Shown: positions 24,765 through 33,872, counted from the stretch's first letter. The stretch: 64,000 bases of DNA from Xanthobacteraceae bacterium (GCA_031291475.1 JARLIY010000096.1:26653-90652); one strand, 5' to 3'. The notes: generated from the sequence alone by a model not told the origin. Numbers and translations are program-made.

Positions 24765-25031
24765 GTGCGCAATCGAGCAACCGAATTTATCGATCGCTGG
24801 GAAATTGAGCACGTAACGACTGTGGCCACTCCCAACCGGGCGGCAGCGGCCCAGAAACTGGCCTCACAATGTAGACAAGACGCGGCGAGGGCCGGCATCA
24901 GCGAGCAGGAGCTGGAAGACGCGGTGGGCGGCGATTTGCTCGGCAATATGGTACAGGCACTGGATGCTGCAGTTTTCCGGCAATTGGCGCGAGATCAGTG
25001 GGCCGACGAAGAAAAGGACACCGGACTCTGA
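24765..25031 (+). CDS. Small DUF768-like protein
   Basis: 88-residue soluble protein; the pattern FIDRWEIEHV ... AGISEQELEDAVGGDLLGNMVQALDAAV resembles DUF768-type small rhizobial proteins, whose function is unknown. GTG 24765 is favoured over the upstream TTG by a strong GGAGGGG 5 bp ahead. The gene ends 51 bp before the ZIP-CNBD gene and may be co-transcribed with it. Confidence 0.55.
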   Translation: MRNRATEFIDRWEIEHVTTVATPNRAAAAQKLASQCRQDAARAGISEQELEDAVGGDLLGNMVQALDAAVFRQLARDQWADEEKDTGL

Positions 25032-25082
25032 GTCCCGGCTAGTGCCCAACTCCACCAAGCAGCACGAAATCGGTCGGCCAAA

Positions 25083-26411
25083 ATGAGCACGGTGTATGAC
25101 CTGGGCATGGCATCGCTGCTCGGGCTTGGCACGACGTCATCGTCGCTGGTCGGCGCGACCGTCGGTCTATACGTCCGGTTCTCGAGGCGGGTGCTTGCCT
25201 GCGTCCTCGCCTTTGCGGCCGGGGCGTTGATCTCGGCCCTCGCGATCGAGTTGGGATATGAGGGCGCGCAAGCGTTGCTGCATCGAGGCTTTACGTCGTC
25301 GGCGGCCTGGCTGTTTATCAGCAGCGGTTTCGCGGTCGGGTCCGTCATCTATTATTGGGCTTCACTTTTCCTGGAAGGCAAAGGCGCGGCCGTTCGTTAC
25401 GCCACGCAATTCCGGGAATTCGCGCTGGCGCGCAAGCAACATGCCGCGAAAGCGCGGATCGAGCTCCTGGCGAAATCCGATCTTTTGCGGCACCTGCCTC
25501 CGGAAGAAATCGAAAAACTCCTGCCGTGCATCCATGCCCGCCATCTCCAGGCCGGCGAAATTCTGTTTCGCGCCGGCGATCCGGGAGACGCGCTCTATAT
25601 CATCGAGGCTGGAACAGTGGAGGTCCTGGGAGCCTCCCCCGAAATCGGCACGACCGACAGGCCCATTGCACAACTCGGCGAAGGCCGCGCATTCGGTGAA
25701 ATGGCGTTGCTTGGCGGAGGCGCACGCACGGCAACGATCCGCGCGATCGTGGAAACGGATTTGCTGAAAATCGGCAAAACCGATTTTCAGCGACTCATCG
25801 CGTCGGATCGTCAACTGGCGGCGACCGTCCAGCGCATCAGCCATGAGCGAGCGATCAGCAATCTCAGCACCGGCGGAGTCAATCCTGAAATCTGGGCCAA
25901 GGTGGCGAGCCAAAGCCTCGATCACATCAGCCGGAACGAAACAAACAAGATGCTGAGGGAAGCCGGCAAAGGCGCCGGCCTGGCGATCGTCCTGGGAAAT
26001 ATCCTCGACACCATTCCGGGCTGCATGGTGATCGGAGCCAAATTCAGCGGCTTCGAAACACTGTCGGTCACGCTCATGCTGGGAATGTTCCTCGGCGGCA
26101 TCCCCGAGGCGGCGACAAGCGCCGCCATGCTGACCAAGGCCGGCTACCGCGCGCGCGCGATTTTTAGCCTGTGGTCGGCCGTAGTGCTGGCCGGCGTCGT
26201 CGCCGCTGCGGCCGGCAAGGCGTTCATCGGCAGCAGCGATGCCCTGACGGCAATTTTTTTCCAGGCATTGGCGGGCGGCGCGGTGCTGGCCCTGATTGCC
26301 CATGCCATGATTCCGGAAGCGATCCACGAGGGCGGCTCGCTGGTGGTGCTTCCGACGGTGGCCGGTTTTCTGTTCGCCCTCTATTTGGCGCTCGCGGCGT
26401 CTTTTGTTTGA
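25083..26411 (+). CDS. ZIP-like membrane transporter interrupted by a cyclic-nucleotide-binding domain
   Basis: 442-residue inner-membrane protein with split architecture. Residues 1-98 hold three hydrophobic segments with ZIP-like LAFAAGALISALAIEL. About 120-255 is a cAMP-type binding domain: HLPPEEIEKLLPCIHARHLQAGEILFRAGDPGDALYIIEAG and phosphate cassette FGEMALLGGGARTATI with the Glu and Arg that contact cyclic nucleotide in CAP-like domains. About 290-442 resumes membrane helices with ZIP-like polar motifs LGNILDTIPG, MFLGGIPEAATS and AHAMIPEAIHEGG. In ZIPs the long loop between TM3 and TM4 is cytosolic, precisely where the binding domain sits. Inference: divalent-metal flux gated by a cyclic nucleotide. 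Confidence 0.8.
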   Translation: MSTVYDLGMASLLGLGTTSSSLVGATVGLYVRFSRRVLACVLAFAAGALISALAIELGYEGAQALLHRGFTSSAAWLFISSGFAVGSVIYYWASLFLEGKGAAVRYATQFREFALARKQHAAKARIELLAKSDLLRHLPPEEIEKLLPCIHARHLQAGEILFRAGDPGDALYIIEAGTVEVLGASPEIGTTDRPIAQLGEGRAFGEMALLGGGARTATIRAIVETDLLKIGKTDFQRLIASDRQLAATVQRISHERAISNLSTGGVNPEIWAKVASQSLDHISRNETNKMLREAGKGAGLAIVLGNILDTIPGCMVIGAKFSGFETLSVTLMLGMFLGGIPEAATSAAMLTKAGYRARAIFSLWSAVVLAGVVAAAAGKAFIGSSDALTAIFFQALAGGAVLALIAHAMIPEAIHEGGSLVVLPTVAGFLFALYLALAASFV

Positions 26412-26427
26412 ATGCAGGCGCCGACCG

Positions 26428-27501
26428 TCAGGCCGCATGTTCCTTGCGCTTGCCGGCGAAGGCAGGCGCCACCTCGGCCATGAAGCGCGCCATCTCCTCC
26501 TTGACCTGCTGGTGCGGTTTCAGGCCGACGTTGAAATAGAGGATCACCTCGGCGAAGCCGGCGGCCTCGACCTTCTTCAACGTGTCGATGATGCGCGCTG
26601 GCGAGCCGATCAGCACTGAGTTTTCCGTCAAATCCTCAGGCTTGACCTTCGCCAGCCGCTCGACCATGTCGATGAAATAGCGATAGCTCGGCGGCGCGGT
26701 CTTGGGATCGCCCGGGAAAGCCGGAATCACGCATTCCTTGTAGTAGCGGATCTGCCGGGCGCGTTGGGCGTCTTCCTGCGCTTTGTTGTCGGCAAAATGC
26801 GTGAAGTAGCTGCACATCAGCCGGCCCGGCTTGTTGCCGTAACGCGCACAGCTCTCGTGATAGAGATCGGCGACTTGCTTGAGCCCGCCATAGCTGATGG
26901 CGGCGGCAAACGGCGCCACGATCAACCCGCAGCCCAGCCGTGCGGCAAGCTCGATCGACGGTTTTGAAAACGAACCGACATAGGTCGGGATCGGCCGCTG
27001 CACCGGCTTGGGCGTGATGCGCACGTCTTCGAACGAATAGTGCTTGCCGCGATGGGAGATGCGGCCTTCCGCCTGCCAAAGCCGGCGCACCAGCTCGAGC
27101 CCCTCCTCGAAGATTCCCTGGTTGTCGGCGAACGACACGTGGAACGGCAGATATTCGCGCTGGTCGTAGCCGCGCCCGGCGGCGAAATCGACCCGGCCGT
27201 TAGAGAGAAGATCGAGCGTCGCCCACTGCTCGGCGACGCGAATGGGGTGATGCAGCGGCAGCACGGTCACGGCCGGCGCCAGCCGGATGCGCGTCGTGTT
27301 GGCGGCGACATAGCCGAGCACGATGTCCGGGCAGGACAAGACGCCGAGCGAGTTGAAATGATGCTCGCCGATCCAGGCCGAGTGCATGCCGAGCTTGTCG
27401 GCGAGCAGCGCCTCGGCGGTGATGTCGGCGACGAACTGGTTCGAAGAGCGCGTATTGTTCTCGTAGTGATTATCGCTCAACGTGAAATAGCCAAACTCCA
27501 T
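26428..27501 (-). CDS. LLM-class flavin-dependent oxidoreductase (luciferase-like)
   Basis: TIM-barrel F420/FMN-type monooxygenase family (357 residues). Opens with MEFGYFTLSDNHYE, followed by WIGEHHFNSLG, the luciferase-like LAPAVTVLPLHHPIRVAEQWATLDLLSNGR and GRGYDQREY. Substrate unknown; relatives act on small organics such as sulfonates, nitriles or aromatics. Divergent from the MFS carrier gene at 27685 across a 183-bp gap, and convergent with the ZIP-CNBD gene (16-bp gap). Confidence 0.9.
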   Translation of the reverse strand: MEFGYFTLSDNHYENNTRSSNQFVADITAEALLADKLGMHSAWIGEHHFNSLGVLSCPDIVLGYVAANTTRIRLAPAVTVLPLHHPIRVAEQWATLDLLSNGRVDFAAGRGYDQREYLPFHVSFADNQGIFEEGLELVRRLWQAEGRISHRGKHYSFEDVRITPKPVQRPIPTYVGSFSKPSIELAARLGCGLIVAPFAAAISYGGLKQVADLYHESCARYGNKPGRLMCSYFTHFADNKAQEDAQRARQIRYYKECVIPAFPGDPKTAPPSYRYFIDMVERLAKVKPEDLTENSVLIGSPARIIDTLKKVEAAGFAEVILYFNVGLKPHQQVKEEMARFMAEVAPAFAGKRKEHAA

Positions 27502-27684
27502 GCCTTCCTCCCCGGCGCGACTCGCTTGAGCAGATCACGTCCCGGAACCCCGATCAAACCCGCTCGCCGAAAAACATCGCGCGTCTGCGCCCGAATGTCA
27601 CTTCTCTTGACGCGGCGGCTCGCCTACCCTTTCCCGGCCAAGGCACGGCGTGCACACCGCAATGAGGGTTTCCCGGGGGGAAAG

Positions 27685-29034
27685 ATGGCCGGCGAAGTCA
27701 TTCAGGTTTCGCGTTTGTTGGACGAACGCGGGCTGAGCTCGTTTCAGATCAAGGTGCTGATATGGTCGGTGCTGATCGCGTTGATCGACGGTTATGACAT
27801 CGGCGCTATCGCCTTTGCCGCCCCGCATCTGGTCGCCGACTGGCATGTACCGCCGGGCGACCTCAAATGGGTGCTCACGGCGAGCAACATCGGTGTCTTG
27901 TTCGGCTCGCAGATTTTTGGCTGGATCGGCGACTGCTACGGCCGCAAGACGGCGCTGATCGCCGCCAACCTGTTTTTCGGCGTTTTCACCTTCGCCGCCG
28001 CCTATTCCACCAATCTCGGCGAATTGTTCTGGCTGCGAACGATCGCCGGACTGGGCATCGGCGGGGTCATCCCCAATGTGGTGGCCATCAACGCCGAGTC
28101 GGCGCCGCGAAACCTGCGCGCCACGTTGGCCATCATCGCCGCCGGTTGCGTGCCGCTCGGCGGCGCGTTTGCCGGTTTTGTCAGTGCGGCGTTGATTCCG
28201 CATTACGGCTGGCCGATCCTTTTCTATGTCGGCGGCGTCGTTCCCATCGTCATCGCGCTTGCCGCCATCTTCGGACTCCCCGAATCGATCAAATACATGG
28301 CGCTGCATGAAGGTCACCGGCACCGGATGGAGCAGCTGATCGCCGTCATCCGTCCCGGCTACAAAGTGCCGGCAAACGCGCGCTTCGTCATCGAAGACGA
28401 GCAGCAATCTCCGTCGTCCAATCCCATTTATCTGTTCCGCAACGGACTCTGGCTGATCACGCCGCTGGCGTGGCTTCTCTTCGCGCTCAATCTGATGGGC
28501 TATTTCTTCCTCATCAGCTGGACGCCGACGCTGATGGCGGCGGCGAAAGTGCCGCAAGCGACCGCGGCGCTCGCCGGAGCGCTGTTGCAGGTCGGCGGCA
28601 CGGTCGGCTCGCTGTTGCTCTGCTGGTGGCTGCAGCGCCATCGCTTCCTCGCCATTGCGATCATGTTCGTCGTGGCGGTGCCGGTGGTCGGCTCGATCGG
28701 GTTTTGGGGAACGGGCTCGGCGGCGGCCTTGCTGACTTCGACATTCTGCGCCGGCTTCCTCGTGCTCGGCATCCAGACCGGCATCAACGTGGTCGGCGCC
28801 ATGATCTACCCGACGTCGTTGCGCGCCAACGGTTCCGGCTGGGAGCTGGGCATCGGCCGGCTCGGCTCGATCGCCGGGCCGCTGGTGGGCGGGTTCCTTG
28901 TCGGGCTTCCCCTGGCGACGCTCTACATGTGGTCGGCGCTGCCCTTCGCCGCGGGCGCGGTCGTCTGCTTCGCCATCTATGTGCTGAACAAAGCCCGCCT
29001 CAAGGCGCATCCGGAATTGGCGCAGGGGCAATAG
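27685..29034 (+). CDS. MFS transporter, aromatic acid:H+ symporter (AAHS)-like
   Basis: Inner-membrane carrier of 449 residues with 12 predicted helices. AAHS features: DGYDIGAIAFAAPHL in TM1, loop 2-3 GWIGDCYGRKTALIAANL, RTIAGLGIGGVIPNVVAINAE in TM4 and the loop PESIKYMALHEG. Acidic residues in TM1 (DGYD) fit the symporters for aromatic or small acids. ATG 27685 has GGGGGGAAAG before it. Flanked on both sides by LLM oxidoreductase genes on the minus strand, so a shared substrate is plausible but unproven. Confidence 0.88.
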   Translation: MAGEVIQVSRLLDERGLSSFQIKVLIWSVLIALIDGYDIGAIAFAAPHLVADWHVPPGDLKWVLTASNIGVLFGSQIFGWIGDCYGRKTALIAANLFFGVFTFAAAYSTNLGELFWLRTIAGLGIGGVIPNVVAINAESAPRNLRATLAIIAAGCVPLGGAFAGFVSAALIPHYGWPILFYVGGVVPIVIALAAIFGLPESIKYMALHEGHRHRMEQLIAVIRPGYKVPANARFVIEDEQQSPSSNPIYLFRNGLWLITPLAWLLFALNLMGYFFLISWTPTLMAAAKVPQATAALAGALLQVGGTVGSLLLCWWLQRHRFLAIAIMFVVAVPVVGSIGFWGTGSAAALLTSTFCAGFLVLGIQTGINVVGAMIYPTSLRANGSGWELGIGRLGSIAGPLVGGFLVGLPLATLYMWSALPFAAGAVVCFAIYVLNKARLKAHPELAQGQ

Positions 29035-29046
29035 CGTCCGCCACGG

Positions 29047-30134
29047 TCAAAACGGCTCGTAGCCGCGCAGCCCCGGAATTACCTGCTCGCCGAACAGGCG
29101 GATCGAACGCATCAGCTCGGGCTCCGGCAAATCGGCGAAATTGAACTCCCCCATGATCGTGTTGAACAAGCCCGCTTCCGCGGCGGCGCGGATTTTTGCG
29201 GCAACCGTCGCCGGCGAACCGATGAAGACGAGATCGTGCTTGAACAGGTAATCCGGGTTGAAGACGTTGGCCATGATTTCCGCTGCGCCGGGCTCGCCGC
29301 GGCCGACAAACATCTTGGCGAAGTTGGCGACGCGCTCTTCGAAGCTCTCGCCGGATTTCGGCGGCGCCAGGAATCCCTCATAGGCGCGGCTCGCGCGAAA
29401 CAGCGCGGTCTCGACGGCTTTCTCGTCGGTCTCGTCGACGTAAATCACCGTGCTGTAGGCGATGTTCGGTTTTTTCGGCCAGCCGGCGCGCTTCCAGTTT
29501 TCGAGGAACGTGCGGTAGCGCGGCGCGGCGTCGGCGCGCGGATAAACCAGAAAGTAGCCGGGATTGATGCCGTTCGCCGCGCAGAATTCGAGCGTCTGCG
29601 GATCGCGGCTCATCATCCAGAGCGGCGGATGCGGGCGCTGCGCCGGCTGCACCGAAATCTCCGTCCGATCGGTGTGAAATTCCTGTCCGTGGAACGAGAA
29701 GGGCTGCGTCCCGCCGAACGCCGCGCGCAGGTAATCGACGAACTCCAGCGTCGGCGATTTGCGCGCCCCGTAATCGAGGCCGAACGGACGGAAATAATCG
29801 GCATTGATGCCGGGAACGAGTCCAAGCTCCATGCGGCCGCCGAGCATCTGGTCGACGATGGCGATCTCCTCGGCAAGCCGCAGCGGATGATAGAGCGGCA
29901 CGATGTAACCCATGGGCCCGACGCGCAGCCGCCGCGTGCGCGCCCCGGCGGCAACGGTATAGAGGCTTGGCGATGACATCCAGCTCTCGTCGGGACGAAA
30001 ATGATGCTCGACGCAGAAAGCGTGATCGAAACCGACCTGGTCGCACAGTTTCAGCTCGCGCCAGACTGCTCGTAGCGCTGGTGCGGCGTCATGCCGGGCT
30101 TGGCCCAGATGTGCGAGAAATGCGAAAATTTCAT
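29047..30134 (-). pseudogene. LLM-class flavin-dependent oxidoreductase with a single-base frameshift near its start
   Basis: The ORF track gives only 29047-29979, starting at an internal Met. Upstream on the minus strand is a natural start, ATGAAATTTTCGCAT (MKFSHFSHIWAKPGMTPHQRYEQ), which runs into a stop after YEQSGAS; skipping one base at about 30064-30066 restores WRELKLCDQVGFDHAFCVEHHF, typical LLM sequence joining in frame to the rest. One nucleotide is missing. The remaining barrel (MGYIVPLYHPLRLAEEIAIVDQMLGGR) is intact. Either a recent pseudogene or a sequencing/assembly error. Confidence 0.85.
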
Positions 30135-30225
30135 TGGCTCAGGCTGGCGTTCGTTCTGCGGACATTAAATACTGACGGTGCCGGACATTACGTGGTCCCC
30201 TCAAGCGCGGGAACGATCCACCCCC

Positions 30226-31419
30226 TCAAACCGGCACCGAAGTAGCGTCATAGTTGAACAGCCAATCGTAGCGCTCGCGAATACGATCCGCCTCAAATTC
30301 GCGCGCAACATGGGCTTGCGCCGCGGCGGCGTCAGCCATCGCGGGATTGTGGAAGCGCCCAATCATCCCATACGAAGCGGCCACTACTTTATTGGCGCGC
30401 TCGCGGCGCGCCGCCTCGTAATGCGCGAACGCCGTCTGGTGATCGTGCGGATATTTTTCGACGGCGCGCGCCAGCACAAAGCCGTCCTCAAGCGCCATGG
30501 TCGCGCCTTGCGCCAGAAACGGCACCATCGGATGACAGGCGTCGCCGAGCAGCGTGCATCGCCCCTTGCTCCACGCCGCCATGACCGGACGCAGCGCCAG
30601 CGCCCATTTGTACGGCACGTCGATACTGCGAAACAGCGCAAGCAGATCGGCGTGCCAGCCGCGAAAGTCGTTCAGCATCTCCTCGGTCGTGCCGCGCACG
30701 TTCCAGCCTTCGACGGCCCAGTCGGTTCGCTCGCGCAAGGCGACCACGTTGAGCAACGCGCCGGCGCGCAGCGGATAATGCACCGAATGTCCGCCGGGAC
30801 CGATCCAATTGGTGCCGATATTTCGGGCGATCCCCGGCGGCACGCATTCGATCGGCACCACGCCGCGCCAGGCGATGATGCCGCAGAATTGCGGCTTGGC
30901 GGCGCCGAACAAGGTGTCACGCACCATCGAGTGGAGGCCGTCGGCGCCGACTACGAGTTTTGCGGTCGTCTGTTCGCCGTTTTCGAACCGCAACGCGACC
31001 GCGTCAGGCGTCTGCGCAAGGCCGACGCACTTGCAGTTCAAACGAATGGCGTCGGGTTTTGCTTCCAGGAGCGCCCGCGCCAGCAGGTCGTGCAGATCGC
31101 CGCGATGGATGGTGATGTAAGGCGAGCCGTAGCGTTCTATGGATTCCATGCCGAGCTCGAATACGTTCCAGCTCTGCCCGGTATTCCACATCCGGATCGC
31201 CTTGCCGGCGGGCGACACCTGCACCTTTTCCAGCGCCTCCTTCAGTCCGAGCGCGTGGAGAATCCGGGTGCCGTTGGCGCTGATTTGCACGCCGGCGCCG
31301 AGCTCGCGCAGTTCATGCGCCTGCTCGTAGACCTCGACGTCGATGCCGCGCCGCACGAACGCCAGCGCCGCGGCCAGCCCGCCGATCCCGCCACCGACAA
31401 TGACGACTTTGTCCACCAT
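30226..31419 (-). CDS. FAD-dependent aromatic-ring monooxygenase (salicylate hydroxylase-like)
   Basis: Single-component flavoprotein hydroxylase (397 residues) of the UbiH/salicylate 1-hydroxylase family. GxGxxG dinucleotide site [13 protein letters not shown] at the N-terminus, E/R of the second strand in [19 protein letters not shown], the DG motif [12 protein letters not shown], and the GD motif [16 protein letters not shown] that binds FAD and substrate. Salicylate-, 3-hydroxybenzoate- and 6-hydroxynicotinate-type substrates are possible. It shares the strand with the tRNA-Leu gene 88 bp upstream. Confidence 0.9.
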   Translation of the reverse strand: MVDKVVIVGGGIGGLAAALAFVRRGIDVEVYEQAHELRELGAGVQISANGTRILHALGLKEALEKVQVSPAGKAIRMWNTGQSWNVFELGMESIERYGSPYITIHRGDLHDLLARALLEAKPDAIRLNCKCVGLAQTPDAVALRFENGEQTTAKLVVGADGLHSMVRDTLFGAAKPQFCGIIAWRGVVPIECVPPGIARNIGTNWIGPGGHSVHYPLRAGALLNVVALRERTDWAVEGWNVRGTTEEMLNDFRGWHADLLALFRSIDVPYKWALALRPVMAAWSKGRCTLLGDACHPMVPFLAQGATMALEDGFVLARAVEKYPHDHQTAFAHYEAARRERANKVVAASYGMIGRFHNPAMADAAAAQAHVAREFEADRIRERYDWLFNYDATSVPV

Positions 31420-31506
31420 GACGGCTGCCAGCTTACCGGCTCATTCCGGATCGCCCACCTGGTCCCGCGTTCGCATCGGCTCGCAAACGCGATGACGCGC
31501 CTTGGG

Positions 31507-31591
31507 TGGTGCCCGTGGAGGGAATCGAACCCCCACTCCTTGCGGAACACGATTTTGAGTCGTGCGCGTCTACCAGTTCCGCCACACGGGC
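31507..31591 (-). tRNA. tRNA-Leu (anticodon CAA)
   Basis: On the minus strand: acceptor GCCCGTG pairs with the 3' CACGGGC, encoded CCA, T-arm GGTTCGATTCC, long variable arm typical of leucine tRNAs, anticodon loop CTCAAAA giving CAA. 85 nt including CCA. Confidence 0.95.
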
Positions 31592-31704
31592 TAGGCCGTC
31601 ATCTATATCTTCGACCCAGGCTGTCGGCAAACGCGCCGACGGCCTTGCTTCCGCCTTGCGGATCGGCAAATTGGCGCGGCGCCGGCGTTCGGCCTGTGGA
31701 TACC

Positions 31705-32232
31705 ATGAAGCAGAATTGGACCGACCGCATTCGCACCGACCCGGCCGCCGCCGCCGCGCTGGCAATTTTCGCGCTCAGCGCCGCGACCTTGCTCGGCGCC
31801 TGGTATTTCGAATACGTGGTGAAGCTGCCGCCCTGCCCGCTCTGCCTCGAAGAGCGCCTGCCCTATCACATCGTCATCCCGCTTTCGCTGCTGCTGGCGA
31901 TTGCCGCGCTGGCCCGCGCGCCGCGCGCGCTGATCACCGTGGGCTTCCTCGCGATCCCGATCGTCATGCTGTGCGCCGCCGCGCTCGGCGCCTATCACGC
32001 CGGCGTCGAATGGCACTGGTGGCCGGGCCCGACCGATTGCTCGGGTCCGGTGACCGATTTCACCGCGAAAGGGCCGCTGCTCAATCAGTTGCAGTCGATC
32101 CGCGTGGTGCGCTGCGACGAGGCGGCGTGGCGTTTTCTCGGCCTCTCGCTCGCCGGCTACAATGTCCTAGTCTCGCTGCTGCTGGCGGCGGTCGCGGCGG
32201 CCGGTTTGCTGGCGCGCAGACAGAGCGCCTAA
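31705..32232 (+). CDS. dsbB: DsbB-family disulfide bond formation protein
   Basis: Inner-membrane quinone-linked thiol oxidase (175 residues, four helices) that re-oxidises DsbA. First redox pair in a periplasmic CPLC motif (KLPPCPLCLEER, Cys pair typical CxxC), second pair in DCSG ... VRCDEA of the second periplasmic loop. ATG 31705 begins directly before a short cytosolic tail and TM1 (AALAIFALSAATLLGAWYF). A dsbA is not seen in the window. Single gene just upstream (divergent) of tRNA-Leu. Confidence 0.92.
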   Translation: MKQNWTDRIRTDPAAAAALAIFALSAATLLGAWYFEYVVKLPPCPLCLEERLPYHIVIPLSLLLAIAALARAPRALITVGFLAIPIVMLCAAALGAYHAGVEWHWWPGPTDCSGPVTDFTAKGPLLNQLQSIRVVRCDEAAWRFLGLSLAGYNVLVSLLLAAVAAAGLLARRQSA

Positions 32233-32386
32233 AATCATCCCCCACGATCGTCTTTGCCATTCCTCACGGCCGTTGGCGCAGGTACCCGCGGGCCTCTGGT
32301 GCGGACAGTCATGTTCGCGTAGGCTTCGGTCGCGGATTTGACATGCTTCCACATAGCGTGTCGCATCCCGTGCATGGAGGACAGTC

Positions 32387-32755
32387 ATGGGTTTGTTGGA
32401 CGGTCTGGGCCTCGGCGACGCGCTCAAGGGCGCGCTCGGCCAGGTCGAAGCTGCGGCATTGCCGGCGCTGATCAACGGCGTGCTGGCGCAAACGCAATAC
32501 CACGATCTCAATGGGCTCGTTGCGGCGCTGCAAAAGGGCGGCCTGAATACTCAGGTCCAGTCGTGGCTCGGCCCCGGCGACAATCTGCCGATCACCGAAG
32601 ATCAGTTGAAGGCGGTTCTCGGCAACGCCCAGGTGCAAGAATTCGCCCGCCATCTCGGATTGCCGGTCGACCAGACGCTGAAGCTGATGGCGCAATATCT
32701 GCCGGACATCGTCGATAAGGCTTCACCCAACGGAACGCTCAAGCCAGCGGCGTGA
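32387..32755 (+). CDS. YidB family (DUF937) protein
   Basis: Small soluble protein (122 residues) of the YidB/DUF937 family: MGLLDGLGLGDALKGALGQ opening and a C-terminal region VLGNAQVQEFARHLGLPVDQTLKLMAQYLPDIVDKASPNG that is nearly family consensus. Function unknown. Strong GGAGG precedes the ATG. The preceding gap (32233-32386) shows no gene. Confidence 0.88.
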   Translation: MGLLDGLGLGDALKGALGQVEAAALPALINGVLAQTQYHDLNGLVAALQKGGLNTQVQSWLGPGDNLPITEDQLKAVLGNAQVQEFARHLGLPVDQTLKLMAQYLPDIVDKASPNGTLKPAA

Positions 32756-32817
32756 GCTCACGTCGGTAGCCGCCAGCTGATCTGCCGATTATCAATCACC
32801 CGGACAGGGAGGACACT

Positions 32818-33057
32818 ATGAAGACGGTTGCAATCATTCTTGCCTCGTTTTGCCTCACGACCGCGGCCTTGGCGGATTCTTGTGCCGACCAATCGGCGGC
32901 AAAGAAACTCGCCGGTGCGGCGAAGACAAGCTTCATGACCAAATGCACCAAGGACGCGCAGGCGAGCTGCGACTCGCAAGCCGCCGAGAAGAAGCTCGCC
33001 GGCGCGGCGAAGACAAGTTTCACCAAGAAGTGCGTTTCCGACGCCACCGGCATGTGA
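32818..33057 (+). CDS. PsiF-repeat periplasmic protein
   Basis: 79-residue exported protein: signal peptide (VAIILASFCLTTAALADS) followed by two PsiF-type repeats, AAKKLAGAAKTSFMTKCTKDA and AEKKLAGAAKTSFTKKCVSDA, with paired cysteines. PsiF was named for phosphate-starvation induction in E. coli; role unknown. Its position, 70 bp before another small exported protein and 62 bp after the yidB-like gene with a GGGAGGA site, suggests a small cluster of envelope peptides. Confidence 0.88.
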   Translation: MKTVAIILASFCLTTAALADSCADQSAAKKLAGAAKTSFMTKCTKDAQASCDSQAAEKKLAGAAKTSFTKKCVSDATGM

Positions 33058-33127
33058 ACGCGCTCCATCGAGGCGCCGCCACGCAAGCGCCTGCCCTTGA
33101 AAGCTCTCGGCACAGGAGAATGACGCC

Positions 33128-33580
33128 ATGAAATCCGTTTTATTGGTCGCATCGGGAATGTTCGTCGCGGCTCTAGCTTCCGCATCGCTGCCAGTCCCGG
33201 CGCACGCTCTCACGTCGAAAGAGTGCAGCGCCAAATACCAGGCGGCGAAAGCTGCCGGTACGCTCAACGGCATGAAATGGAACGACTTCCGCAAGGCGCA
33301 ATGCGGCGCTGACGCGGCGCCACCGCCGGCGGCAGCTGAGAAACCCGCCCCGACGCCGCCGCCGGCTGCTGAGAAACCGGCGCCTAAGCCCGCGCCCACG
33401 ACCGCCGCAGAGCCTGGCGCGAAGCCGGTTTCGGCAGGACGGGCGGCTATGATCGCGCGCGAGCGCGCCTGCGGCGCCGACTGGAAGGCCGATAAGGCCG
33501 CCGGAAAGATCCCGGTGGGAATGAAATGGCCGCAATACTGGAGCGAGTGCGACAAGCGCAAGAAAGCGGCAGGTATGTGA
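33128..33580 (+). CDS. Exported protein with two copies of a Cys-bracketed motif and Pro/Ala linker
   Basis: 150-residue secreted protein: signal peptide (ALASASLPVPAHA), first module ECSAKYQAAKAAGTLNGMKWNDFRKAQC (about 33-60), an extended linker of PAAEKPAP repeats (about 66-105), and a second module ACGADWKADKAAGKIPVGMKWPQYWSEC (about 117-144). The two modules align well (C-x-A-x-x-x-A-x-K-A-A-G-x-x-x-GMKW-x-x-[FY]-x-x-x-C). I recognise it as a PsiF-neighbouring family in this order but not a defined function; cysteine pairs suggest periplasmic disulfides. Confidence 0.8.
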   Translation: MKSVLLVASGMFVAALASASLPVPAHALTSKECSAKYQAAKAAGTLNGMKWNDFRKAQCGADAAPPPAAAEKPAPTPPPAAEKPAPKPAPTTAAEPGAKPVSAGRAAMIARERACGADWKADKAAGKIPVGMKWPQYWSECDKRKKAAGM

Positions 33581-33636
33581 GTCCGCGGCCCGCGGGCTTG
33601 ACCCTGCCGGCGGTGCGACGCTACATCGGCCTTTCA

Positions 33637-33685
33637 AAGCATGATCCGGAAAGTGGGCACCGGTTTTCCGAAAAGATCATGCTCC
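33637..33685. repeat. Imperfect palindrome, common Hyphomicrobiales intergenic repeat
   Basis: Outer arms AGCATGATC / GATCATGCT (9 bp perfect) and inner arms CGGAAA / TTTTCCG around GTGGGCACCGG. This element is repeated genome-wide in the order (from memory) and here sits 10 bp before tRNA-Val. Confidence 0.8.
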
Positions 33686-33694
33686 GCGTAAATC

Positions 33695-33769
33695 GGGCGG
33701 TTAGCTCAGCGGGAGAGCACATCCTTGACATGGATGGGGTCGCAGGTTCGATCCCTGCACCGCCCACCA
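33695..33769 (+). tRNA. tRNA-Val (anticodon GAC)
   Basis: Acceptor GGGCGGT pairs with ACCGCCC, encoded CCA; D-arm TAGCTCAGCGGGAGAGC; anticodon loop CTTGACA giving GAC; T-arm GCAGGTTCGATCCCTGC. 75 nt including CCA. Confidence 0.96.
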
Positions 33770-33872
33770 GTCTTCGCTCGCGCAAGGGAGCGAGAACTGT
33801 CCGCCGTAGCTTCAGCGAAGGCGGACTAAACAGACACCGCGAAACGGCGAGACAGCGAAGACTGCCGCGTCA

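Noticed and set aside
27598-29031. 477-codon minus-strand ORF over the MFS gene
   Set aside because: Antisense shadow with Arg/Glu/Asp-rich composition; the plus strand has 12 helices and MFS motifs.
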